From contig JAFYOF010000102.1 in the NCBI GenBank assembly GCA_017560305.1, forward strand, positions 1 to 32,186: a stretch of DNA of 32,186 nt, read 5' to 3'. Positions within the stretch are counted from its first letter, which is position 1, and each line of letters opens with the position of its first letter. Origin of the DNA: Alistipes sp. Its GTDB lineage: Bacteria; Bacteroidota; Bacteroidia; Bacteroidales; Rikenellaceae. A program made the translations under genes and the position numbers. Shown in pieces: positions 1-8,151 of the stretch. The notes under the pieces are model-generated. The model saw nothing but the letters and a program-made list of their open reading frames with translations. It was not told where the DNA came from and did no database searches.

Positions 1-372
1 CACCGCCTCGCGGCAGGTGCGGTTGTACTCCTCGATGGTGATAGTCTTGCCAATATCCTCTTTGGTGATGCCGAGTTTCTTCTCCACGCCCAACTCCACA
101 GGCAGACCGTGTGTATCCCAACCCGCCTTGCGGTGTACGAGATAACCCTGCTGGGTCTTGTAACGGCAGATGACATCCTTGATGGTACGCGCCATCACAT
201 GGTGGATACCAGGCATACCATTAGCCGATGGTGGACCCTCATAAAAAACGAATGTAGGATGACCTTCACGAGTGGTGATGCTCTTGTGGAAAGTATCATC
301 AGCATCCCACTGTTTCAATACCTCGTCGGCAACCTTTGCCAAGTCGAGACCTTTGTACTCGTTGAATTTCAT
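1..372 (-). CDS. ileS: isoleucyl-tRNA synthetase, N-terminal part (runs off the left edge)
   Basis: The first 124 codons of a class Ia aminoacyl-tRNA synthetase that charges tRNA-Ile in the cytoplasm. The protein starts MKFNEYKGLDLAKVADEVL and contains FYEGPPSANGMPGIHHVMAR, the nucleotide-binding HIGH-type signature in the GxHHVxAR form usual for IleS, followed by KAGWDTHGLPVE, also characteristic of the family. The start is the ATG at 370-372, the only start in frame ahead of the conserved block, and it lies about 60 bases downstream of a strong promoter match. The rest of the gene, with the KMSKS loop and editing domain, is outside the window. Identification is secure from the motifs. Confidence 0.95.
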   Translation of the reverse strand, partial: MKFNEYKGLDLAKVADEVLKQWDADDTFHKSITTREGHPTFVFYEGPPSANGMPGIHHVMARTIKDVICRYKTQQGYLVHRKAGWDTHGLPVELGVEKKLGITKEDIGKTITIEEYNRTCREAV

Positions 373-440
373 AGCGGTTATATTTTTATTTTCTTGTATT
401 CTCAATCTTCCCCTGCGGGGTAATATGTGTCTAAATCGTA

Positions 441-472
441 CAAAGATAGATATTTTTTATTAAAAATTCAAA
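441..472 (-). promoter_or_regulatory. Bacteroidetes-type promoter of ileS
   Basis: On the minus strand TTTG (469-472) is followed after 20 bases by TATCTTTG (441-448), an exact match to the -33 TTTG / -7 TAnnTTTG consensus of Bacteroidetes primary sigma promoters. It leaves an ileS leader of about 60 bases. Confidence 0.75.
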
Positions 473-520
473 AACATACTTATATATAAAAGTTATGCCT
501 CGACTAACGGGAGGTTGGGG

Positions 521-676
521 GGTGTTTGGGGGTGTTTTAGGGAATTTAGGGGGAATTAGGGAGGTTAGGGAGATTAAGGAATTTAAGGAATTTAGGGAAT
601 TTAGGGAATTTACCCCCTCCCTAATTTCTCTAATTTCTCTAATTTCTCTAATCTCTCTAATCTCCCTATCCTCCCT
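521..676. repeat. 9-base-periodic low-complexity inverted repeat
   Basis: The left arm (about 541-612) is built of GGGAATTTA-like units and the right arm (about 613-676) of TAATTTCTC-like units, so purine-rich and pyrimidine-rich 9-base tandem arrays face each other and could fold into a long imperfect hairpin. Because the period is a multiple of three, both strands read as open frames (Arg-Glu-Ile and Leu-Ile-Ser repeats). These look like by-products of the repeat, not genes. Together with the ileS promoter and the terminator at 693-730, this accounts for the gene-free stretch 373-754. Confidence 0.7.
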
Positions 677-692
677 GCAATAAACCACCAAA

Positions 693-730
693 CAAACAAA
701 AACCCCGACTCTCGGTTAAGAGTCGGGGTT
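693..730 (-). terminator. intrinsic terminator of the LamG lipoprotein gene
   Basis: A perfect 12-bp stem (701-712 with 719-730, arm AACCCCGACTCT, six-base loop) is followed on the minus strand by a T-rich tract (TTTTTGTTTG). It lies 24 bases past the stop codon of the gene at 755-3064. Confidence 0.85.
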
Positions 731-754
731 GGATTATGAATTGATGTTAATCAA

Positions 755-3064
755 TTACTGACCGATAGTTGTGTTCAACTTCTCGATAACTGGCTGCAAG
801 TCATTGTAGCGAGCGAGAATCTGCTCAACATTGAATGGCTCATCGTAGATACGAGCGATAGCTACCTTACCTACCCAACCGTGCTGCATACCACCTGGGT
901 TACCTGGCATACCAGGAACACCAACGAAGTTACCAACATTGAACTCACCTACGCCACCGAAACCAGCGTTACCGTGACCGTTGTAGTAAGTGTAGTACAT
1001 CTTAGTCTCTGGGTTGTAAACGCAAACCATGTGAACGAATGACTCCATTACCTTACCAGTCTCCAAAACGCAGAGGTTCTCGTAACCGTTAGTAGTGTTA
1101 CCAAGGTTCCACCATACCTCGTTGTTACCGTTGTAGTAAGCCTGCCAGAAGTGCTGGCCACCACCACCAGTACAACGCAAGTGGCAACCGAATGTATCAG
1201 TAGCAGCTGCGCGGCAGTAGAAGTCACCTGGGTTCTTGTCAGCAACACATACGAACTCGAATGTGAAACCATCCTTCAACTTGTTCTTGAACTCCTCGTT
1301 TGCAGAGTAGTCGATGTGCCAGAAGCCCTCCTTGTTCCAGTCGTTGTTACCTGTAGCCAAGTCGAACTTAACGATGTTACCGAAGCCGTCAACATTCATC
1401 ATTACAGTGTGAGCAGCAGGAACTGAAGTTACCTCCAAGTCTGTCTGTGTACCTGCGTTAGTTGCAGTCTTGTCAGCATTCCACTTGAAGTCAACCAATG
1501 GTGCGCTGTAAGTTGCAGCTGGTGCCTCAGATGCCTCAGGCAACTTGAGATCCTTGAACTTGTCAGCAATCTCACCTGGCTCCAATACCTGGTCGTACAT
1601 ACGAACCAAAGCAACCTCACCGTTCCACTGCATATAGCAGTTGTCGTTTACATCACCGTAACCACCGATTGTGAGCAACTGACCTGGGTTGAACTCAGCA
1701 ACATTCTCTACCATACCGAGCAACTCGCCGTTGTGCCATACCTGGATCTGCATGTTGTCAGCATCGTACATATATACATTGTGGTGATACTTGTTGAACT
1801 CGTAAGTAGTGTTGATCTTAGTACCGTTAGTAAACCAACCACCACCGTTGTTGTGAGAGAACTTCCAATCGTAGTTGTTCTTACCACCCTGGAGGAGGAA
1901 GCGGTATGCGTCAGTAGCAACTGGTGACAACCACCAATCCCAGTTAGCGCAAGTAGCCAAAGTTACAACCTCCAATGCGAAACCATCAGCGATAGTCTCC
2001 ATCATCTCAACATTCTGTGAGTAGTCAACCTTGTAGTAAGAGTGCTTTGTAACATCGTTGTTGATACGAACATTGTGGAAACGAGCGATGTTGTTCTCCT
2101 TGAACTTCTTGTGCTTGTAAACGAATGTGTTAGGAGTTGTCTCGCCCATCAACTGAACATCCAAACCGTAGATACCCTCGTCAGTTGCAGTACCGTCCTC
2201 GTTGAACTGAACATCAAGGATAGTCTTTGTAGGCAACTTCTCCTTCAACTCGAATGTACAAATCTCAGTAACCTCGTTACGGTTGATAGTAACTGCTGGG
2301 TTCTCCTCGTCAACCTTGAAGTTCTTCTTACGAACATTACCGTAAGAGTCAGTGATAACGATAGTGTAACCAGCCTCGAATGTTACAGGAGGAAGAGTGA
2401 TGTAGAATGCAGTTGCATCCTCCTCAGTCTCGCCAAGGATGATAGCCTCCTCAGAAGCAACACCTACCAAAGCCTGCTGCAATGCCTGGAAAGATACAGT
2501 TGGCTCCTCACCAACCTTAGCCAAGATTGTACCAGCCAAATCCTCCTTGTTGATACCCTGGATAGCAACCTTCTTTACAGCTGCAGTACCATAGAGCTTA
2601 ACAACACCGTAACCGCACAAGTTCTTGAACTCCAACTCCTTAGAGTCAGCGCCAGTTGATACAGCTACCATTGGGTTCTCCTCGAAGCAAACACCGTTCT
2701 CAACATAAGTCTGCTCTGCGATCAACTCAGTCTTAACCTTACCGCTCTGAACACGGTTTGTGCCCTTGTAAGGGTGAACACCGTAAACATAGTCGAGAGC
2801 CTCACCTGCCTTGAGCTGGTCAGACTTAACGAATACAGACTGCTCTGCGTCGTAAACGAACTTCTCGTTTGTGTTTGAACGGAATACAGATACCTTTGAC
2901 TCGTTCTCCCAAGCGAAAGACAAGCCCTCAGTAGCCTCGATAGTAAAGTTAGAAGCCTCGATGGTCTCAGGACCCTCTGGAACTACCTCTACCTCTGGAC
3001 CTTCGTCACCACCGCAACTTACCAAAGTTGCAACAGCCAACAATGAGTAAAGAAATTTTTTCAT
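755..3064 (-). CDS. surface lipoprotein with two LamG/concanavalin A-like domains
   Basis: A 769-residue predicted lipoprotein. MKKFLYSLLAVATLVSCGG is a type II signal peptide whose lipobox ends at Cys17, and the acidic stretch after the Cys (GGDEGPEVEVVPEGPE) is typical of Bacteroidetes lipoproteins sorted to the outer membrane. Residues about 30-270 form a beta-rich region resembling fimbrillin-like folds. Residues about 285-505 and 515-755 each look like LamG jelly-roll modules, with repeated WNGEVALVRMYD and WVGKVAIARIYD ends characteristic of LamG domains. Such modules usually bind glycans or proteins, but no catalytic motif is visible and the ligand is unknown. The gene is monocistronic, with its own terminator. 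Codon choice is unusually uniform across the gene, which may reflect high expression. A structural or adhesive role is inference. Confidence 0.8.
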   Translation of the reverse strand: MKKFLYSLLAVATLVSCGGDEGPEVEVVPEGPETIEASNFTIEATEGLSFAWENESKVSVFRSNTNEKFVYDAEQSVFVKSDQLKAGEALDYVYGVHPYKGTNRVQSGKVKTELIAEQTYVENGVCFEENPMVAVSTGADSKELEFKNLCGYGVVKLYGTAAVKKVAIQGINKEDLAGTILAKVGEEPTVSFQALQQALVGVASEEAIILGETEEDATAFYITLPPVTFEAGYTIVITDSYGNVRKKNFKVDEENPAVTINRNEVTEICTFELKEKLPTKTILDVQFNEDGTATDEGIYGLDVQLMGETTPNTFVYKHKKFKENNIARFHNVRINNDVTKHSYYKVDYSQNVEMMETIADGFALEVVTLATCANWDWWLSPVATDAYRFLLQGGKNNYDWKFSHNNGGGWFTNGTKINTTYEFNKYHHNVYMYDADNMQIQVWHNGELLGMVENVAEFNPGQLLTIGGYGDVNDNCYMQWNGEVALVRMYDQVLEPGEIADKFKDLKLPEASEAPAATYSAPLVDFKWNADKTATNAGTQTDLEVTSVPAAHTVMMNVDGFGNIVKFDLATGNNDWNKEGFWHIDYSANEEFKNKLKDGFTFEFVCVADKNPGDFYCRAAATDTFGCHLRCTGGGGQHFWQAYYNGNNEVWWNLGNTTNGYENLCVLETGKVMESFVHMVCVYNPETKMYYTYYNGHGNAGFGGVGEFNVGNFVGVPGMPGNPGGMQHGWVGKVAIARIYDEPFNVEQILARYNDLQPVIEKLNTTIGQ

Positions 3065-3489
3065 AAAATGTTAGTATTAAATGGATTATAAAAAAAATTG
3101 TTTCCTTCTTCTGTTTACATCCTTTAAGCGACAAAAAATCACGCACAACACCCCTCCGCAGCCCTCGGGCCGAAGTGATTTTGCTTGCGATTGATTTCTG
3201 TTTGTTCTTAAATTTTTACTAAACCACCTCGCCTGGCGGCGGAGATAGTGAGCATTCGTAACACGAAAGTACAAATAAATTTCTAATCTGAAAAAGAATT
3301 TGCAAAAAAAATGCACTTTGTCTAAACGAAAACCTTTTTGGCGCACTCTCCTGTAAAGTTCTGCTCGGCGAATTGTTGTTGTGGCGCAAAAACTTTTTTC
3401 TCGGCGATGGCGATTTTTTTAAGCGAAAAAATAAAAACCCCGCCACGCAATGCGCAGCAGGGTATCTCTGGCTTAGATTTGTAAAAATT
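3065..3489. other. intergenic region upstream of the LamG lipoprotein gene
   Basis: No convincing gene is seen here. On the minus strand a possible promoter for the lipoprotein gene has TTTG at 3303-3306, a 23-base spacer and TTTATTTG at 3272-3279 (one mismatch to TAnnTTTG), which would give a long leader of about 200 bases. The left two-thirds would then be 5' untranslated RNA. The right end holds the apt terminator. Confidence 0.4.
3431..3462 (-). terminator. intrinsic terminator downstream of apt
   Basis: Arms 3438-3448 and 3452-3462 pair over 11 bp in the minus-strand RNA, with several G-U pairs and a 3-base loop, followed by TTTTTATTTTTT. It starts 28 bases after the apt stop codon. Confidence 0.75.
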
Positions 3490-4050
3490 TTATAAATGAA
3501 TGAGCGATTTCACAGGCGCAATAGCCTCCAGTCGCTCCGCACCCTTGAGGAAGTCCAGCTCGACAAGGAAGATGAACTCCTTAATCTTGATTTTGTACTC
3601 CTTGCCATCCTTAACGATGGTCTGCGACTCCATCGACTTTGCGATGCCCTCGGCAGTGCCGCCCGTAGCCAGCACATCGTCGATAATCGAGAGGTAGATT
3701 GTGTCGCCCTCCGCCTTGCCCGCAGCGATGTCGCTCAGGCGGTAGAAGAGGTGGTCGGTGCCGTACTCCTTCTGAATCTGGATGTCGCACAGGTCGCCCT
3801 CGTTGAAAGGCAGCTTGCCGCTCTTGCGGACTGGGATAATGTTCTCAACCATAGGGTTTTGCAGCAGCAGCGGCGCAGTGAATAAAAAGCCGCGTGCCTC
3901 GGGCGCAACCACATTTGGCGCAGTGAGGTTTGCGCTGATTGACTCTATGAGCTGGGCGAAGAGTTTCTTGTCCTGCATCAGCGGAATGATGTCGACAAAA
4001 ACGATTCCTTCCTTGGGGAAATCCTTGTAAAATTTGAGTGCGTTTTTCAT
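3490..4050 (-). CDS. apt: adenine phosphoribosyltransferase
   Basis: A cytoplasmic purine-salvage enzyme that makes AMP from adenine and PRPP. The 186-residue length matches the family (E. coli Apt is about 183). The N-terminus YKDFPKEGIVFVDIIPL is the Apt-specific lead, APEARGF (49-54) corresponds to the adenine-site EARGF motif, RKSGKLP (75-81) is a conserved loop, and SIIDDVLATGGTAEG (121-135) is the PRPP-binding motif with the two acidic residues. The ATG at 4048-4050 gives the standard N-terminus. The gene is divergent from lipA with about 150 bp between them, has its own -7 element, and is followed by a terminator, so it is probably transcribed alone. Confidence 0.95.
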   Translation of the reverse strand: MKNALKFYKDFPKEGIVFVDIIPLMQDKKLFAQLIESISANLTAPNVVAPEARGFLFTAPLLLQNPMVENIIPVRKSGKLPFNEGDLCDIQIQKEYGTDHLFYRLSDIAAGKAEGDTIYLSIIDDVLATGGTAEGIAKSMESQTIVKDGKEYKIKIKEFIFLVELDFLKGAERLEAIAPVKSLIHL

Positions 4051-4092
4051 ATTTTCTCAGTTGGTTTGCGGGGCTCGCAAGAACCCTCATAG

Positions 4093-4100
4093 CAAAAGTA
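4093..4100 (-). promoter_or_regulatory. -7 element of the apt promoter
   Basis: Minus-strand TACTTTTG matches TAnnTTTG exactly and lies 43 bases before the apt ATG. No good TTTG box is seen at -33, so only the -7 element is supported. Confidence 0.5.
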
Positions 4101-4164
4101 GTGATTTTTTTGTTGCGAAAATCTATTTTTAAGAAGAAAATGAATGATTTTTTGATTTTTTTCT

Positions 4165-4172
4165 TATCTTTG
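4165..4172 (+). promoter_or_regulatory. -7 element of the lipA-lipB-recJ promoter
   Basis: TATCTTTG matches TAnnTTTG exactly, 27 bases before the chosen lipA ATG. A start upstream of it would lie outside the transcript, which supports beginning lipA at 4200. No clear -33 box is seen. Confidence 0.55.
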
Positions 4173-4199
4173 CATCAATTGGAAAATAATGAACTTAAA

Positions 4200-5093
4200 A
4201 TGCCGAAGTTTTATGACAAGGTAAATGTACTCCGTAAACCCGAATGGTTGAAGATCAGACTGCAGAGCAACGATGAATCCGCAGAGGTGGAACGCATCGT
4301 CAAAGAGCACTCGTTGCATACCATTTGCAGTAGTGGTCTCTGCCCCAACAAGGCGGAGTGTTGGCGTCGCAGGACGGCAACCTTTATGATTTTGGGTGAT
4401 GTGTGTACACGAGGTTGCAAATTCTGTGCAACCCTCACGGGCAAACCCCTTGCTCCCGATGCTTCCGAGCCCGAGAAAGTGGCCGAGAGCGTCAGGTTGA
4501 TGGGACTTCGACACGCAGTCGTGACTTCTGTCACGCGCGATGACCTCCCCGATGGCGGTGCGAAGCATTGGGCACTGGTGGTGGAGGCTATCCGCAAAGA
4601 GAATCCCGACGCAACAATTGAGCTCCTTATTCCCGATTTGGATGCTCGAGAAGACCTCATTGAGGTAGTTTTGGCATCCAAGCCCGATATCGTCGGGCAC
4701 AACATCGAAACCGTCGAGCGACTTACGCCGCTGGTGCGTTCGCGTGCAAAGTACAGCACGAGCCTGCGCACGCTGGAGATTATCTCCCAAAGTGGTGCAG
4801 TAGCAAAGAGTGGACTGATGGTCGGACTTGGCGAGAGCGATGATGAAGTATTGCAGACACTTCGAGACCTGCGTGAGGTGGGTGTCGAGATTGTAACGCT
4901 TGGTCAGTATCTTCGACCTTCACTGGAGCACTATCCCGTTGCGGCGTATATCACCCCAGAGAAGTTTGATTGGTACCGAGAGAAGGCTCTTGAGATGGGC
5001 TTCAGTTATTGTGCGAGTGCGCCGATGGTGCGTTCGTCGTATCTGGCTGATGCTGCTTTGGAGTCAGTCAAGCGTAAGGATGCCGAGAAGTAG
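4200..5093 (+). CDS. lipA: lipoyl synthase (radical SAM)
   Basis: Inserts two sulfur atoms into protein-bound octanoyl groups to form lipoyl cofactor. 297 residues from the ATG at 4200. The frame is open further upstream, but that part is low-complexity and precedes the promoter. Cys43, Cys48 and Cys54 (CSSGLCPNKAEC) bind the auxiliary 4Fe-4S cluster that donates sulfur. Cys69, Cys73 and Cys76 (CTRGCKFC) form the radical-SAM CxxxCxxC cluster site. The C-terminal RSSYLAD corresponds to the conserved RSSYxAD, whose serine contacts the auxiliary cluster. First gene of an operon with lipB 49 bases downstream, so octanoyl transfer and sulfur insertion are co-expressed. Confidence 0.96.
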   Translation: MPKFYDKVNVLRKPEWLKIRLQSNDESAEVERIVKEHSLHTICSSGLCPNKAECWRRRTATFMILGDVCTRGCKFCATLTGKPLAPDASEPEKVAESVRLMGLRHAVVTSVTRDDLPDGGAKHWALVVEAIRKENPDATIELLIPDLDAREDLIEVVLASKPDIVGHNIETVERLTPLVRSRAKYSTSLRTLEIISQSGAVAKSGLMVGLGESDDEVLQTLRDLREVGVEIVTLGQYLRPSLEHYPVAAYITPEKFDWYREKALEMGFSYCASAPMVRSSYLADAALESVKRKDAEK

Positions 5094-5142
5094 GACTTTT
5101 TTGATGTAGAGTCTCCCTTCACGGCGCAAACCTTTGACCGAA

Positions 5143-5859
5143 ATGAAGGAGGTATTGTATTTAGACTTGGGGCGAATGGGCTACCGCGAGTGCTGGGACA
5201 AGCAGCGTACTATGTTTGAGGGTATGTTGCAGGCAAAGCGCGCGGGCGCGTCGGAGGGCGCGTTGCCATCCTGCAATCGCACCGAGGTCGGGGATGCGGG
5301 TGTATTGTATCTTGTAGAACACAATCCTGTTTACACATTGGGCAAAAGCGGCAAGAGCGAGAATATGCTCGTCTCGGAGCCCTATCTGCGCTCTATCGGC
5401 GCCGAATTTTTCCACATTGACCGAGGTGGCGATGTCACCTTCCACGGTCACGGTCAGGTGGTGGGTTATCCCATCCTCGATCTGGAGAAGTTGGGCATCG
5501 GTCTGCGCGAATATATTGACTCGTTGGAGGAGGCTATCATCGGCGTGTGTGCCGAGTGGGGCATCGAGGCGGGTCGCATTGCGGGTGCTTCGGGCGTGTG
5601 GCTCGATGGCGACACCACGCGAGCAAGAAAGATATGTGCCATCGGTGTGAGGGCGAGCCGTTATGTGACGATGCACGGCTTTGCGATGAATGTGAACACC
5701 GACCTCAGGTACTTCAACCACATCAACCCCTGTGGCTTTGTCGACAAGGGCGTGACAAGTTTGCAGAAGGAGCTGGGTCACGAGGTGGATATGGAGCTGG
5801 TGAAGGCACAGATTGTAAAACATTTAGCGGAAAAATTAAAAATTGAAATATATAAATAA
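5143..5859 (+). CDS. lipB: octanoyl-[acyl-carrier-protein]:protein octanoyltransferase
   Basis: Transfers octanoate from acyl carrier protein to lipoyl domains, the step before LipA. 238 residues from the ATG at 5143; a TTG nine bases upstream is also in frame but less likely. The family motifs are present: RGGDVTFHGHGQVVGYPI, the catalytic lysine Lys163 in ARKICAIG, and the catalytic cysteine Cys197 in NPCGFVDKGVTSL. Compared with the usual N-terminus there is an extra loop of about 15 residues around residues 28-48 (RAGASEGALPSCNRTEVGDAG) before the LVEHNPVYTLGK block. It overlaps no catalytic motif. recJ follows after 14 bases. Confidence 0.94.
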   Translation: MKEVLYLDLGRMGYRECWDKQRTMFEGMLQAKRAGASEGALPSCNRTEVGDAGVLYLVEHNPVYTLGKSGKSENMLVSEPYLRSIGAEFFHIDRGGDVTFHGHGQVVGYPILDLEKLGIGLREYIDSLEEAIIGVCAEWGIEAGRIAGASGVWLDGDTTRARKICAIGVRASRYVTMHGFAMNVNTDLRYFNHINPCGFVDKGVTSLQKELGHEVDMELVKAQIVKHLAEKLKIEIYK

Positions 5860-5873
5860 TAAAATTGTAAGTT

Positions 5874-7637
5874 ATGCCTATAGAGAAGCGATGGGTAGTG
5901 AGAACTCCCGGCGCGACCGAGGTGGTGGAGCGTTTGGCTGCGCACCTCCGTATGTCGCCTGTTCTTGCGAACCTACTTGTGCAGAGAGGCATAGACACCG
6001 TAGAAAAGGCTAACAAATTCTTTAACCCGCAACTGTGCGACCTTCACGACCCATTCCTGATGAAGGATATGGACCGTGCTGTGGAGCGCATCGAACGCGC
6101 CATCGAGAACAATGAGATGATTATGGTCTATGGCGATTACGATGTCGATGGAACGACGGCTGTTGCGTTGGTTTATAAGTTTTTGAAGCAGATAGGTCAT
6201 AAGAACCTGGTTTTCTACATTCCCGATCGTTATAACGACGGTTACGGCATCTCGGTCAAGGGTATCGACTTCGCCGCCCGCAAGGGTGTGACGCTGGCGA
6301 TTGCTCTCGACTGCGGAATCAAGGCCGTAGAAAAGGTTGTTTATGCGAAGGAAAAGGGCGTGGATTTCATTATCTGCGACCATCACCTCCCGGCAGAGGA
6401 GATACCCGCTGCCGTAGCTGTTCTGGATCCGAAGCGCAACGACTGCAACTATCCATTCAATGAGTTGTCGGGTTGTGGCGTGGGATTCAAACTCGTGCAG
6501 GCTTATGCCCAGAAGCACAACATCCCGTTCAAGGATATTGAGCATCTGCTGGATTTGCTTGTAGTGAGTATTGCTTCCGACATTGTGCCATTGACGGGCG
6601 AAAACCGCATCCTTGCCTATTACGGTCTGGAGCGTTTGAACCGTGAGCCATCGTCGGGTCTGTTGTCGATTATCAAGATTTGTGGTCTCGACCGCCACAA
6701 CATCACCATCGACGACATCGTGTTTAAGATTGGTCCACGCATCAATGCCGCTGGCCGTATGCGTATGGACGAGAATGACGAGAACGCCGCTCCAAGTGGC
6801 GGCTTTGCCGCTGTGGAGTTGCTCGTCGAGGGTAACGACCTCTTGGCGCAGAAGTTCTGTAATGTGATTGACAACTACAATCAGGAGCGCAAGGACATCG
6901 ACCGTAATGTGACCCAGGAGGCTCACGACTACATCGAGTCGCACCCCGAGATGAAGGACAAGAAGAGCACGGTAATCTACAACCCCGAGTGGATGAAGGG
7001 TATCGTGGGTATTGTCGCATCGCGCCTCATCGAGACCTACTACCGCCCAACGGTGGTGCTCACTATGAGCAACGGCTTTGTGACTGGCTCGGCTCGTTCT
7101 GTGCAGGGCTTCGATTTGTATCAGGCTGTGGAGTCTTGCTCCGATCTGCTGGAGAACTTCGGTGGACATATGTACGCCGCAGGTCTTACGATGCTTCCCG
7201 AAAATGTTGAGGCCTTCACCAAGCGCTTCAACGACTATGTCGAGGAGCATATCGACCCGCAGATTCTCGTGCCACAGGTGGATATCGACAGCGAGTTGAT
7301 GTTTGCTGACATCACACCGCAGTTCCACCGCCAGCTCAACAGCTTCCAGCCATTTGGTCCTGGCAACGCAGCGCCCGTGTTTGTGTCACGCAGCGCGAGT
7401 GCCTACACCGAGCCAAAGTTGGTGGGTGCCGAGATGGAGCACCTGCGTATGGATTTGGTGCAGCGCCAGAAGCCTAATGTGACTATTCAGACCATCGCGT
7501 TCCAGCAGCCGACCCACTATGAGTGGATTCGCGGCGGACGACCAATCGATGTCTGCTACCAGATTGTTGAGAACCACTATCGCGGTACCGTGACTACTCA
7601 GTTGCGTATCAAGGATATCAAGCGCGTGGAGAAGTAA
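5874..7637 (+). CDS. recJ: single-stranded-DNA-specific 5'-3' exonuclease RecJ
   Basis: A DHH-family nuclease that degrades single-stranded DNA 5' to 3' in recombination and repair. 587 residues, the normal size. Motif I is YGDYDVDGTT (86-95) with metal-binding Asp88, Asp90 and Asp92. Motif III is CDHHLP (Asp169, His170, His171). The DHHA1 domain carries FGGHMYAAGLT around His432, which binds substrate. A C-terminal OB-fold follows from about residue 460. The gene is 14 bases after lipB and probably ends the lipA operon. The 3' end of recJ is directly followed by the RNase P RNA gene. Confidence 0.95.
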   Translation: MPIEKRWVVRTPGATEVVERLAAHLRMSPVLANLLVQRGIDTVEKANKFFNPQLCDLHDPFLMKDMDRAVERIERAIENNEMIMVYGDYDVDGTTAVALVYKFLKQIGHKNLVFYIPDRYNDGYGISVKGIDFAARKGVTLAIALDCGIKAVEKVVYAKEKGVDFIICDHHLPAEEIPAAVAVLDPKRNDCNYPFNELSGCGVGFKLVQAYAQKHNIPFKDIEHLLDLLVVSIASDIVPLTGENRILAYYGLERLNREPSSGLLSIIKICGLDRHNITIDDIVFKIGPRINAAGRMRMDENDENAAPSGGFAAVELLVEGNDLLAQKFCNVIDNYNQERKDIDRNVTQEAHDYIESHPEMKDKKSTVIYNPEWMKGIVGIVASRLIETYYRPTVVLTMSNGFVTGSARSVQGFDLYQAVESCSDLLENFGGHMYAAGLTMLPENVEAFTKRFNDYVEEHIDPQILVPQVDIDSELMFADITPQFHRQLNSFQPFGPGNAAPVFVSRSASAYTEPKLVGAEMEHLRMDLVQRQKPNVTIQTIAFQQPTHYEWIRGGRPIDVCYQIVENHYRGTVTTQLRIKDIKRVEK

Positions 7638-7656
7638 TCTGCGCGCTTTGGGAAAA

Positions 7657-8080
7657 ATAGCAAGTACGCTCTATCGCTGCCCGCCTTGCGCGGGGGGAGG
7701 AAAGTCCGAGCAACAAAGAGCACCGCACGAGTTAACGGCTCGACGCTCGAGAGGGTGTAGTAGTGTAACAGAAAATAACCGCCCAGGGGTGAGATGGTAT
7801 CGTTTCATACTTCTCAAATGTTTGGATACTAAACTTTCACACTCCCGTCAAGCCCTTGGGTAAGGGTGAAAAGGTGGGGTAAGAGCCCACCGCAGCGGCA
7901 GCAATGTCGTCTGGCAGTACGCCTTGCGGGTTGCAAGACCATGTATACCGACAATTAAGGGTTGCTCGTCCAATGTCGGGGGGTAGGTTGCTAGAGGCTG
8001 TGGGTGACCACAGTCGTAGATAAATGATAGAGACTCCCTTCGGGGAGCACAGAACTCGGCTTATAGTATTTGCTATCACT
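7657..8080 (+). ncRNA. rnpB: RNase P RNA, bacterial type A
   Basis: The catalytic RNA that matures tRNA 5' ends. The universal core blocks are present in order: GAGGAAAGTCCGAGC near the 5' end, an ACAGAAAATA block, GGTAAGAGCCCACCGCAGC, and near the 3' end TAGATAAATGATAGAG and ACAGAACTCGGCTTATAG. ATAGCAAGTA (7657-7666) pairs with TATTTGCTAT (8067-8076) as helix P1, which sets both ends to within a few bases. The gene starts about 20 bases after the recJ stop codon. A partial -7 match (GCGCTTTG, 7643-7650) is at the right distance, but read-through from recJ cannot be excluded. Confidence 0.95.
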
Positions 8081-8082
8081 CT

Positions 8083-8120
8083 AAGAGCCTGTCTGACGAA
8101 AGTCGGACAGGCTCTTTCCC
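8083..8120 (+). terminator. terminator hairpin of rnpB
   Basis: A 15-bp stem (8083-8097 with 8102-8116, one G-T pair) closed by a GAAA tetraloop, then TTCCCTATAT. The plus-strand T tract is weak but the other strand has none, so it is assigned to rnpB. Confidence 0.7.
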
Positions 8121-8151
8121 TATATATAAATATATGTATGTCGCTCGGGCT

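Noticed and set aside
431..691. Open frames of Arg-Glu-Ile and Leu-Ile-Ser repeats on both strands
   Set aside because: They are produced by a 9-base tandem repeat that cannot give stops in phase. No start context, domain or composition of a real protein is seen.
2042..2659. 205-codon open frame antisense to the LamG lipoprotein gene
   Set aside because: The long frame follows from the biased codons of the real gene on the other strand. The translation is Leu/Ser/Val-rich without domains.
5973..7328. 451-codon open frame antisense to recJ
   Set aside because: recJ on the plus strand has complete family motifs. The antisense frame is a shadow of its codon usage.
7648..8079. Short open frames inside the RNase P RNA
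   Set aside because: The region matches the conserved core and helix P1 of rnpB. Coding is not supported.
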